A stretch of DNA of 22,543 bases, from assembly GCA_019677205.1 (NCBI GenBank), contig JAAMXY010001246.1, forward strand, positions 8,262 to 30,804, in the 5' to 3' direction. Every line of letters begins with the position of its first letter. The stretch's first letter is position 1. Shown here one piece after another: positions 1 through 8,996 of the stretch. The notes beneath the pieces are model-generated. The model was not told the DNA's origin, did not search any database, and saw only the letters and a list, made by a program, of their open reading frames with translations. This DNA comes from Pinguiococcus pyrenoidosus. Its lineage: Eukaryota; Sar; Pinguiophyceae; Pinguiochrysidales; Pinguiochrysidaceae. Made by a program: the position numbers and the translations under genes.

Positions 1-673
1 GGTTCTCGCAAAGATACCTGCCAGGCTGGGAAGTTGCTGAGGCCAAGCTCGCGGAAGCGCTTCTTCTTATAGAGCTTTTGCACGGCGGCCAGCGTCTCCG
101 GCAGCGGCGTGTTCTTGTCCGGGGCGTGCAAGTAGAAGATCTCGACGTCGTCCATGCGCATGGCCTCCAGGGAATCTGCCAGCTGCTTCTGCACGTTCTC
201 GCCCGAGAGGTTCTTGTTGTGCGTGGGGAAGGGATTGGCCTTGGTCGCCATGACCACATCGCCCTTGAGCTCCGGAGTCTTTTCGTCCTTGCAGAGGCCA
301 AGTCATTGAGGAGACGTCCTTCCCACAGCCCTCTTCCCACTACTTCAATAGGAAAAGTCGGCCAAAACCCCACAAATTTCGCCCCATTTCTACATACCAG
401 CAGCTTGCCCAGCAGCTCCTCGGTGCCCCCCGAGACGTACATTCTGGCCGTATCCAACTCAATCGGCTTGGGCAGCATCTTGAAGGCCAGGCGCAGCTGT
501 GCTTCAGCGCCGGAGAACTCCGTTTGACCTCCCCAGGTCATGGTGCCCAAGACTGTTCCCACTGGCGCTTCTCTCAGGCCATGGGACGTATCCACGATGT
601 CAATCTTACGCCCGAAAAACGCCTGGGTGACGCTCAGCGGCACCACAAGTGCTACGAGAGCCCAGCTACGCAT
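1..673 (-). CDS. Aldo/keto reductase, AKR7 (aflatoxin aldehyde reductase) type, with plastid-type leader; 3' part outside window
   Basis: This gene probably encodes an NADPH-dependent reductase of aldehydes and ketones. Two exons are visible, 673-398 and 287-18, joined by a 110-nt GT-AG intron in phase 0. A second intron starts at 17 (CAG|GTATCT) and leaves the window, so 182 residues are seen. The AKR catalytic tetrad is present: Asp74 and Tyr79 in LDTARMY, Lys108 in ATKANPF and His146 in FYLHAPD. FYLHAPDKNTPLPETL and GLSNFPAW are typical of the AKR7 family. The barrel begins near residue 37 (PVGTVLGTMTWGG). Before it lies a hydrophobic signal peptide (residues 1-18) ending in VTQA and followed by FFGRK. 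Phe at +1 suggests plastid import in algae with red secondary plastids, although the transit part is short. The family call is firm; the plastid location is inference. Confidence 0.85.
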   Translation of the reverse strand, partial: MRSWALVALVVPLSVTQAFFGRKIDIVDTSHGLREAPVGTVLGTMTWGGQTEFSGAEAQLRLAFKMLPKPIELDTARMYVSGGTEELLGKLLVCRNGAKFVGFWPTFPIEVVGRGLWEGRLLNDLASARTKRLRSSRAMWSWRPRPIPSPRTTRTSRARTCRSSWQIPWRPCAWTTSRSSTCTPRTRTRRCRRRWPPCKSSIRRSASASLASATSQPGRYLCEN

Positions 674-1776
674 GTTCCCCAAGTTCAAGAGAGCGTCTGA
701 ACTCCTCTGCGCCTGGCTTCGTTCGCCTTTAGTACACGAAGAGCAAAATGGCGGCCAAAGCGCAAATGTCCAGGAGGATACGAACGCCACACGAACCCTT
801 CGTGGACCGTGGACCGTTCTTCATCAACTCACCTCGAAATCTTTGGATCTTCCCCGTCCGCAAACGACTCCAGGATCGAAAAAAATAAACCGCAGAAGCA
901 CGCTGATTTGATACTGGGATGGAGAGAAAGAATGAAAAAAGAACTTGTCATGGAGAAGCTATCAAGAGACTCATGAGCAGATTATAATATATAGGAAACG
1001 TTAACTGTAACCGTTGTCGATGAGCGGTTGTTCGTTTCTCGCTACGGACTTAGCAGTCGGGCCAGTATCATGCAGCGCTGTTACAAGAGCGTCTATGCAT
1101 CGGTTCAAGCGATCATATGATCGATCACCAACATCGATCATATGATCGATGGAAAAGCGTGATAAGAATTGTTTTATACAGGAAACGAGCCTTTCGAAGA
1201 AGTTTTGCTTAGTATCATCGTCTATGCTTCGGTTCAATCTAGCCGTTGAGAATTCTCCATCGAAAACGTCGGTTCGATCTTCGACTCCATGCAAGCGCGA
1301 TCGATGTAATTCAAACGAATTTCGTTCCTCAAACGCCGTCAGGAAGAGCCCGGCGCAGCGCATGGACCAGCAGCAGCGCGCTGGCAAGCAGAGAAGGCGC
1401 AGCGCACGGACCATCCGAACGGTATTTGCATCCGCTTTGTCGCCGATAGGCACTGGCTGGTCGCCGACGCTACTACAAGTTCTGCGCTCGCTCGTTGCTT
1501 AGGCTACAAGCAAGTGATCACCGAAGGACACCTGAGTCCAGAATACACGGCAAAGCCTGATCACTGGAAGTCGCACCAAGAACAGAGTCCTCCTCATGAC
1601 GGACGCGAGGCAGAAGAGTAAGTGACCCGCGGATCACTTGAACATGAGGGAGCCTTAGAGCTAGAAGAGTTGTTGAGTGGGTACGCACGCACACGTCCTA
1701 CGAGAGTCTGTCACATGTCCATCCGTCACACTGTCCAAGCAGCAAATACGGCAATTTCCACGAGAAACGCTTCATT
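674..1776. other. Gene-poor stretch between the AKR gene and the small membrane ORF
   Basis: I find no gene I can support here. Open frames such as 1001-1453 (-) and 1149-1502 (+) overlap each other and resemble no family I know. The stretch holds two ATCATATGAT-centred palindromes (1110-1151). It also holds two near copies of a 20-nt sequence around CTATGCWTCGGTTCAA, at about 1090 and 1221. The right part of the AKR promoter should lie just above 673, but I see no clear TATA or CCAAT element. Confidence 0.5.
1110..1151. repeat. Pair of palindromes sharing CGATCATATGATCG
   Basis: Positions 1132-1151 form a perfect 20-bp palindrome, CATCGATCATATGATCGATG. A 14-bp perfect palindrome with the same core, CGATCATATGATCG, lies at 1110-1123, eight bases upstream. 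Each could bind a dimeric protein or form a cruciform. Nothing nearby shows which gene, if any, they serve. Confidence 0.8.
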
Positions 1777-2067
1777 ATGCTTTGGCGTCCGAAGAAGCTG
1801 ACTTTGGTGCTTTGTTTCGCCATTTTGTTTGCTGTAGAGGCCTTTGTGCTGGGGAGAGTCTGGAGGAGGCATGAAAAGTGGACGCCACGCGCCACAATGG
1901 GCGAAGAGGAGGACGGCTGGGAGGCTGACTGCCCCTGCTCCGACTTTGGAGCCCCAGAAGACGTCTCGAAGATCAGGCAGTTGGACCTTTCCGCCACGAA
2001 CAAGACTCAGGAGGCCATGGGGATGGAAGCCGAGGAGCAGAGGGCCAGCGAGGAGCCGTCCGGATGA
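1777..2067 (+). CDS. Small protein with N-terminal membrane segment or signal peptide (hypothetical)
   Basis: This open frame would encode 96 residues of unknown function. Residues 4-8 are basic. They are followed by a strongly hydrophobic stretch of about 15 residues (LTLVLCFAILFAVEA) and then FVLGRVWRRHEKW. This is either a signal anchor or a signal peptide ending EA|FV, the same junction as in the plastid-targeted protein at 2411-3779. The rest is acidic and polar, has two nearby cysteines (DCPCSD) and matches no domain I know. It uses no intron as drawn. A GTCCGG near the stop is a poor splice donor, so I could not join it to the ankyrin-like sequence downstream, which lies in another frame. 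The hydrophobic leader makes it better than chance, but it may be a first exon or spurious. Confidence 0.4.
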   Translation: MLWRPKKLTLVLCFAILFAVEAFVLGRVWRRHEKWTPRATMGEEEDGWEADCPCSDFGAPEDVSKIRQLDLSATNKTQEAMGMEAEEQRASEEPSG

Positions 2068-2114
2068 GACTTCGAGAGCAGACGCCAGGTCCCACGACGT
2101 CCATAGATGGATCT

Positions 2115-2279
2115 TGCACCTTGCACCTTGCACCTCCGGCCAGAAATGGGCCGCGTGGAGGTCTGTCTTCGCTGCTCGGTGCAGGAGCAGATCTGACGGC
2201 CAGAGAGGGCAGAACGTCAGCTGCATTGCACCTCGCAGCGGAGCGTCCGCGGCCGTCGGTGGCCCCCTTGCTGCTGGAT
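2115..2279 (+). pseudogene. Ankyrin-repeat-like coding stretch, gene structure unresolved (exon or relic)
   Basis: In the frame of position 2064 this reads TLHLA, then LLGAGADLTAREGRT, then ALHLAAERPRPSVAPLLLD. These are the hallmark parts of the roughly 33-residue ankyrin repeat, and the two LHLA motifs are 35 residues apart. Only about one and a half repeats are visible. A possible 3' splice site (CCATAG) lies just before and a possible donor (GAT|GTGCGT) just after, so it could be an internal exon. However, I find no convincing partner exons before the convergent gene that ends at 2411. The 7-bp unit CTTGCAC is repeated three times around 2117-2138. It may be an exon of a gene I cannot assemble, or a decayed fragment. 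Confidence 0.4.
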
Positions 2280-2410
2280 GTGCGTATGGCACCGAGAATG
2301 CTTCGTGCAGTGTGGAGTCCAATCGTGCCAACTCTCCCACTCGAGAATGAAGGGCGGAGCTGCGTGCTTGCGTGTGTCCGCCTGAAAGCAAGAGATCGTC
2401 TTCGTCGACG

Positions 2411-3779
2411 CTATGCGTCGTCTTCGGCACTGTCTTTGCTGGCGTCTAGATCGCGCATCTCCCGTTGGAGGATGTCTTCCCGCTGCGCAGAGGTCGGCGC
2501 GACGTCTTGGACCTGCGTCATGAGCTCCCGCAGGAACTCGGCCTGCACTCTCTGCCTGGTGCTGCCGTTCGCCTGCTGAAGCACCACCATCTGCACCCGC
2601 ATCTGCACGGCCGAGAGCAGCGCGTCGCCCGTCAAGCTCTCCTCCGCGACCAACCGCTGCGTCTCCGCTCGCCACATGTCGGGATTCGTCGCGAGAAGAG
2701 ACAGCACACCGTCGTCGGCCTGGGAGGGGTTTCGGTAGGAAGGTAGGAAGGTGTGAAGGTAAGTCGCAGTGGTCAGGCGTGTGCTTGGCTGATACGGCAG
2801 AGGAAGCAAGCGAAGAGTGGCGGTGCCTACCTCCTTGGCCAGCTGCATCTCTCCGCTGGCGTCCGGCATGTCCAGCTCCGTCTTGAAGTCTCTGCGGAGA
2901 GACTCGGCGGCGAAGATCTGCAGCACGCGGCGGAGGACATCCGCCATGCCTCGAACCTCTTCGTTCCCGGCGCTGTCCTCCTCTGCCTTGCTGATCCACG
3001 ACGTCAAAGTCTGCAGAAAGGCTTCGTTGCAGTCCGGCCAGAAGCGCCCCAGCTGCTCCCGCACGGCCTCTTCCCGGTCGGGGCCCAGCGGCAGGCGGAA
3101 GACGCCCTCCGCATCGCTGGCGGCGGAGACGATCGCCTGAACCACCTGGTTGGCGTCGTTCAGCTGGGCCTCTGCGTTCGCCACCATGCGGGAGAGGATC
3201 GTGACCGCTTCCTGCGACACATCGCTCAAGGTCTGCTGTCGTTGCGTGTCGCCCTGGCTCTCCGCTTCGTCCGCCAGCTCCGCGATCCGCAGGAAAAACG
3301 CCGGGCTGCTGATGACCTAGGCCAGAACAACCAAGCTTTGGTCATCCGCTGTCCACTGCACTTTCTTCCGCCCTCTCCCGCAGGCTCTTCTGCAGTCGTC
3401 GACTGCGACCAGATCTCACGAGCCACGCCCTGCCTCGGCAAAGAGCACGCGAGAGACCTCGGTTCAAGTTGCTGCCAACATGGCCCAAATCGGCGATCCT
3501 GCAATCGCTCCCACTGCTTCCCCTCTCACAACCCTGCCGCCTTGCTGCTCCCGCTGGCAAGTCGCCCCACACCTTGGTGTTCCTGCCCACCACCTCCGGC
3601 AGCTGCGGCGTGGTGTGGCTGCTCACGAGCTGCTCGATGACGGCGTCCAGCACGTCCGCGCCCGGGCGAGAGCCCGCCGCAGCGCCCAGCGCCGCAGAGG
3701 GCCTCGTGGGCGCCTTGGGCGCCACAAAGGCCTCCGCCGCCGCCAGCAGCAGCAAGAGGCGTCCGAGACGCACGCTCAT
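2411..3779 (-). CDS. Plastid-targeted protein of unknown function (333 aa)
   Basis: Three exons (3779-3573, 3316-2831, 2719-2411) join in phase 0 across GT-AG introns of 256 and 111 nt to give 333 residues. The start is the ATG at 3779, because residues 1-16 form a signal peptide ending AAAEA and followed by FVAPKAPTRPSAALGAAAG. That is a textbook bipartite leader with Phe at +1 and a basic, Ser/Pro/Ala-rich transit part. The mature region begins near DVLDAVIEQLVSSH. It is largely helical and acidic, with short conserved-looking phrases (SPAFFLRIAELAD, DVLRRVLQIFAAESL, QRVQAEFLRELM). I recall no named domain with these features. It may belong to the uncharacterised chloroplast proteins shared by plants and algae, but that is a guess. 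The first-intron donor AAG|GTGTGG was chosen because it alone keeps the frame. Targeting is more certain than function. Confidence 0.75.
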
Positions 3780-4024
3780 GAGATGCTGTGGGCGCTGGCT
3801 ATGTACACGAGAACCCCGGTTGGCGAAGTTGAAGTTTGCATCCGTCACGCGTACGTCATCTGTTGTAAGAACAACTTGGCCATAGGGGCCTAGAGCCGAC
3901 GGGTCCCCTGCTGCTGGGACGTAATTCAGGTGCGGACCCTGAGAAGTGGCGGGCGGTAGGCTCGAATCGCCGACGACCCAGGCATGGGCCACAGCTCGCC
4001 AAGCGCTTCAAGGCTGCTGGCGTC
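3780..4024. promoter_or_regulatory. Divergent promoter region between plastid protein and coiled-coil gene
   Basis: The two start codons face away from each other across 245 bp, so both promoters must lie here or overlap the genes. I see no TATA box. A TACGTCA element, similar to a CRE half site, lies at about 3852-3858. Its function is not shown by the sequence. Confidence 0.45.
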
Positions 4025-4743
4025 ATGGCAAGTCGCGAAGGCCTTGCGCCGGAGGCGCCGGGCACGCCAGAGGCCAGCCGGGCGGGCTTGCAGGCTCGCC
4101 GCAGAGCTCGGCGCCAGCGTCAGCGAGAGAAGAAGAAGGTGAGCAGTGCTGCCAAGGCGCCACAGAGGGAGTGCAACAGGCAGCAGGGCCGTGTGGGCGC
4201 TGGGAGGGCCAGAGGCCTTTTGGCGTCAGGCGCCGCAGCAGCGGCAGTGTCGCGGGAGAGAAGGGGCCTGAGATCCATGGAGTCATGCCCAGGACCCGTA
4301 AGCTCCGCTAAAAGTTAAGGGAGGCCTCTAACGTGACCTGCGGACCCCAGCGTCTCGTGGCGGAGGAGCGGAGACAACTTGAAGAGCAGCCCGCTTTAGA
4401 CATCTTGCTGCAGGCGCTGTCGCCTGCTGCGGAAGCCGTGGCCTTGCGGGCGAGACACCTGCTACTGCCGCTGCACGTGGAGGCACCGACGGGGGACGAC
4501 GAGTCGTCGCAGGAGGGCTCCGAGGCGCAGCCGAGGAGCTTGGTGGAGCTCAGCGTGGGGCAGCTAGATACCTTGGAGGAGCTGCTGCACGCTCGCTTGC
4601 GGGACGTCCAGGAGGGGCGGGAGGAGCTCTACAGAGAGCAAAAGCGAGAGCAGGAGAGCAACAAGCGGGCTCTGCAGGAAGAGCTGCGCCGCGAGGAGGA
4701 GCGGCGGCTCGAGGAGGATCTGCGCACGATCGGACTCCGATGA
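4025..4743 (+). CDS. Small coiled-coil protein (168 aa, hypothetical)
   Basis: Two exons, 4025-4138 and 4351-4743, join in phase 0. The donor is a strong AAG|GTGAGC and the acceptor is GGACCCCAG, with a 212-nt intron. Reading through the intron meets a stop, which supports splicing. The start ATG has a purine-poor but usable context (GCGTCATGG) and no upstream in-frame ATG. The N-terminus is Pro/Ala-rich, then very basic (ARRRARRQRQREKKK, residues 24-38), which could be a nuclear or nucleic-acid-binding signal. A Gly/Ser/acidic linker follows. From about residue 112 to the end there is a long Glu/Arg-rich coiled coil (LDTLEELLHARLRDV, then EELRREEERRLEEDL). I know no family from sequence alone. 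A possible AATAAA poly(A) signal lies at 4803-4808, about 60 bp after the stop. Confidence 0.6.
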
Positions 4744-4792
4744 AAGATGAGAAACAAGCTTCCCAGCCGGCTACATCCCCATCGACGATGTC

Positions 4793-4840
4793 CAAGCAAG
4801 CAAATAAACAAACAGACACACAGACAGACAGACGAGGAGT
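4793..4840. repeat. Short tandem repeats after the coiled-coil gene
   Basis: A run of degenerate 4-bp units lies here: (CAAG)n, then (CAAA)n-like, then CAGA units (CAGACAGACAGAC). It falls in the 3' flank between two convergent genes. A smaller (GCAAC)n run lies near 4971-4990. These look like ordinary microsatellites. Confidence 0.7.
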
Positions 4841-5034
4841 GCAAGTAGAAGGGGTCCAGCGCCCCAGAAAGAAGTACAGTTCAGTGCCCCATTTTGTCTT
4901 CCATTGTGCGCGTTGTAGGACGGCAAGCTGTTCGCTGGACCTCCAACGTCCAGCTCTGAACGCGCTGGCGGCGCAACGCAACGCAACGCAATGGTATCAG
5001 CATCGATGACTCCCCCTCTAGCCTTTCTTCCGTA

Positions 5035-8000
5035 CTAGCGAACGTGCTTCTTAGCTAACGAGATAAGCCACTTGGTTCCCTGCAGCCAGATTTTATGCTG
5101 ACTCCACACCGTGTTCGCAAGGTTCGTCTGCAGCTGCTCGGCCTGCGCGTAGTTCTGCTGCGAGAGAGCCCTCCCCAGGTCGAGAAGCTGCGCAATCACT
5201 TCCGGAGTCACCTACACAAGGCGCATGCGAAAAGGATATGAGCAGCTTGCCTTCGCTCTCCCCCATCCACCCCCCAAAAAGAGAAACACAAAATAATCAG
5301 ATTAAAAAAAAAAAGCCAAGCACAGAGCGATACCTTCTCCTCTGCGATGCGCCTCGCGAGTTCCGCCAGCGCCTGCTGGGCCTTCTGGTGCTGCTTCTTC
5401 TCCATCCCCGAGAGAGACATGCCCCCGACGGTGCTTGCCACGCCATTCAAGAGCTGCATGACCTGCCGAAGAAGCACGTTTGTGAGGCTTGGCCGGTGCT
5501 GCCCACAAAGCAGCAGCTCATGAAACACACACAAAGCAGCAGCCGATGACACGTACCTCAGCACCGTCGCCGCTAAGATCCTTGTGCTCTGGAGAGCAAA
5601 GCGTCGAGCCCACATTCCCGCCTTCACTGCCTGCTGCGGCATTGCCCGACTTTGCGTTCGCAAAGCCTGTTTGCGGCATGGCGTTGCCGTACTTCGCGGC
5701 GATCTCCGGGCGCGACGAGCTCGACACGAAGCCGTCGTTGTAGGACGGTCCGTCCCTCTCTGGCATGCCCTTGGGGCTCGCAAACGGTTGCGGCTCCGCA
5801 GGCTTCGCTGCAGCGGGCTGCGCCGTTGCGGCGTCGGGCTGCTGCACCGCCTGCGGCTGGGACTGGGCCATCACTTGAGGCTGCGCAAATGGGGAAGCTG
5901 CCTGCGCTTGTGGCTGCGGCTGGGGAAACGGAGAAGCTGCCGCTGCCGCCTGCGCAATTGGCCCCGCAATCGGGATGCCCGCTGGCATCGGCGCCGCTGA
6001 CGCTTGCGGCTGTGGCTGCGGCTGCGGCTGCGGCTGCGGCTGCGGCTGTGGCGTCGCCACTTGAATCACTGGCTTCTCCCACTGGGACACCCCCGTGGCC
6101 AAGTTCACATAGTACGGCCTCTGCGTGTTCGCGTCGAACATCTCCTGAAAGCCGGGCGCCAGCTGCTCCGTCGTCGTTTGCGGAAAGCGCGGCTCCTGCG
6201 CGGGCACGCTCTGCTTCGCCTGCGCCGGCTGCTGTGCCACGACGACGGGCGTGTCGCGGAAGGGAAAGGGCGGCGCGGCGCCAACACGCTTGCTCAGCGG
6301 CGTGGCGTGGTAGAGGCGATCGCGCAGGATCTGCGCCTGGAGCATCTCCCCGGCCTCCATGGGCGACGCGAAGGCGGTTGCCAGCTGCAGCTCACCCTGA
6401 GCCGCCAGAAGCTCCGCATAGCGCGCGAAGGCGGGGCCCAGCCCGTCTGGACCGGCGCTCGCGCCCGCGGTGTACCCGATGATGCGTCGCAGCACTGTCA
6501 CTCGCTCCACGAATTCCTGGAGCGCGGAGGTGTCCACCTTCTCCCCGGCGCCCTCCACGACGACTGTCTTGTCCGCAAGGAGCAGCCAGTGATCCAGGGT
6601 CTTCTCGAACTGCCGCGCGCACAGGTAGCAGAGGCTGGCGCTGTGCGAGTCGCCCACTTCCGTCTTCAGCCGATCGCCCAGCATTTCTGCGAGCTTGAAG
6701 AAGTCGGCCGGGCCGCAGTAGTTGAGGAGGATCGCCAGCGTCTCCTTCCATTCACTCAGCTCGGAGGACTGCATGAAGCCTTCCAGGCTGCCCCCAATGA
6801 CAGCGGAAACGATCTTCAAGAAGGGTCTCTGCGCGGAACGCCGCTCCAGGTAGCGCTGCTGCGTGCGCCGGTGCAGCTCCTCGCCGCCGCAGTGGGCGAG
6901 AACCAGGGCGTCGTCGTACTGCTTCGCCGAGAAGGCCACGTCCACCGCAGCCGCAAAATCGCCGACCAAAAGGGCCTTCTTCAGATGCTCCTCCGCGCCC
7001 GGGACGGCCTCGACCTCCTCCGCGTCCGATCCGCCCCCTGCTGGCGTGTCGATGCTCAGCTGCTTCATGTCGTCCGCGACCTTGGCCGCCTTCGGAGAGG
7101 AGAAAAGCGCGTCCGTCTGCTCCGTCGTGATGGCCGTCTCTCGCTCCACGGGCGTCAGCACCGTGGGGTCCGGCCCCCCGTCGACGATGGAGCTGAAATC
7201 ACTCACTTCCGTGCTGACCGCGCTGCGCTCGAAGCCCACGCAGGAGAGCAGCGACGCCTTCAGCTGGCCGTGGTCCGCCGCGCAGACGGCTTCCATGTAC
7301 TTCCACGTGGACTTGCCGGCCTCGTCCAGCGCATGCTCCGCCTTCGCCTTGCAGTACTGGGCGTACTTGTGCTTCGCTTCCTGCGGCGTGGCCTCCGCCG
7401 AGCTCTGCATGTCCTTGAACGCCGTGCTCGTGTGAACGAGGGCGGCGTCCTCGACCACCCGAGAGACCGTCACCTGCGTCGCCATGTTCCTGCTGGCGGA
7501 GCCGAAGGACACGAGCTTGCCGCCGAAGCCGAAGGCGACTCCGGCGGGCCGGCGGAAGTAGCGCGGCGCCCGGCCGCTGGACGTCTTGGCAGAGCTGATG
7601 TTGTGGAACTGCAGTCGCCTGTCGAAGGACGCGGTCGCGACGACGCCCGGCAGTCGCGGCGACCACCTCGCGAGGTACCGCCTCCCCGTGGTGTTGGAGT
7701 TGCCAAACGAGCCCGGCGAGCCAAACGCCGAGGCACCCGCGGAGGCTCCGAACAGCCCCGCCGCTCCCGATTGCTCCCCCGCGGGCTCTGCCGCGCTGGG
7801 CGCCGGCTCACTGGCCTTGGAAGACGAAGACGCCGTCTCGCTGCTCAGCTCGTAAACGGGCTGGGCTAGGTGAAGATCCCAGAGCAGCGTCTTGTTGTCC
7901 TTCCCGCAGGTCATGATGAGCGCGGTGTCGTGCGGGCACCAGCTGAGGCTCAGGACGGCCTGGGTGTGCCCCCGGCACTCGCTCAGCGGGAGGTCCGTCG

Positions 8001-8996
8001 ACGAGCGCAGGTCGTAGAGGCGCACGACGGGGTTGGCGTCGTCTCCCGAAGCCGTGATGAGGTGCTGTCCATTCTCCGGGTTCCAGCAGACCTCCGACAC
8101 GGTGGTCCCTCCGCGGATGATGCACCACGGTTGCTTCTGTCTCAGGTCCCAGATGATGCTGGAGCCGTCGGAGGAGCCGGTGCACACGATGTGCGACACC
8201 TGCGTGTTCCACGCGACGCTGTTGATGGGCCCCGCATGCCGCACTTGGTTGACATCCGCGGCGGGACTGAGCGGAGACGCCGCGCTGGGGTTGTCAAACG
8301 GCGTGATCCACACGTTCCCATCCGCCCCGCCGCTCGCCAGCACATGCGCATTCTCCGCGTGCGGGTTGAACTGCACGGCCGTCACCGCTCCCGCATGTGG
8401 CTGCACGGAAGCCACCTACAGATCAAGGGTTCGAGGCATTAGTGCCGGTGCGGGACTCTTGCAGTCGATAAATTTGCCATGCAGCGACGTTCTGCCCAGC
8501 ATCCTCCGCACAATCCTGATGTCTCGCACAGCCTCGACCCATTTCCACCTCCAAGCTTCGCAATCTGCCAGGACATCGCTGGGCACTGCGCCGCGCTTGC
8601 TCCAATATCTTTTGGCTTCTCCGGCGCAAATCTTGGCTTCTGCGCGTCCCGCGAACCCACCTGGCACTGCGACTCCTCGTTGAGCAGTCGAGAGGGATCC
8701 CACACGTTCACGCATCCGTCTGTCATGCCGCCGGCCACGAGACCGCAAGGAACGGCGGTATAGTTGGCCCAACTAAGGCTCGCGAAGCGCGAGCCGGTCT
8801 TCACGGCGCCCAATTTGGCTGCATCATAGCCAGGTTCGTCCAGCGCGAGGCTGTAAAGCTCGAGGTCTCCTCCGTAGTCGTCGAAGCCGACGCCACCGGC
8901 GTCCTTCGTGCCGCACACGAAGAGCTGCGGGCGCGCCGCAAGCGGGCTAAAAGCCATTACGGCGCTTCGGTCTTCCACCTCCTTTAGTAGAGCCAT
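5035..8996 (-). CDS. SEC31: SEC31, COPII outer-coat protein, with an embedded WW-like domain
   Basis: SEC31 pairs with SEC13 to build the outer cage of COPII vesicles that bud from the ER. Four exons (8996-8661, 8415-5557, 5462-5334, 5211-5035) join in phase 0 to give 1166 residues, near the usual SEC31 length. The start MALLKEVEDRSAVMAFSP is the family's typical opening. WD40 repeats fill about residues 1-380 (NVWDPSRLL, GHTQAVLSLSWCPHD, NKTLLWDL). The ACE1-type helical region follows (AEEHLKKALLVGDFAAAVD, then FARYAELLAAQGELQLA). A Pro/Gln-rich linker precedes a short C-terminal helical part (exons 3-4). Unusually, residues 864-894 (DNA 6162-6070) look like a WW domain, LAPGFQEMF to QWEKP, with Phe in place of the first Trp. 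It is followed by PQ repeats coded by (GGCTGC)n. Introns are 245, 94 and 122 nt; the last has an A/T run. Confidence 0.95.
6004..6060. repeat. Hexanucleotide (GGCTGC)n tract coding Pro-Gln repeats in SEC31
   Basis: About eight units of GGCTGC or GGCTGT lie in frame within the SEC31 coding exon. On the minus strand they give alternating Pro and Gln just after the WW-like domain. The perfect units in the middle and substituted ones at the edges fit replication slippage. Its length may vary between strains. Confidence 0.85.

Noticed and set aside
1001-1453. 150-residue open frame, minus strand
   Set aside because: It overlaps a plus-strand frame, contains the palindromes and direct repeats, and resembles no protein; not enough to call a gene.
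6004-7869. 621-residue open frame on the plus strand across SEC31
   Set aside because: It lies wholly antisense to the SEC31 exon and shows only Arg/Leu-rich low-complexity sequence.
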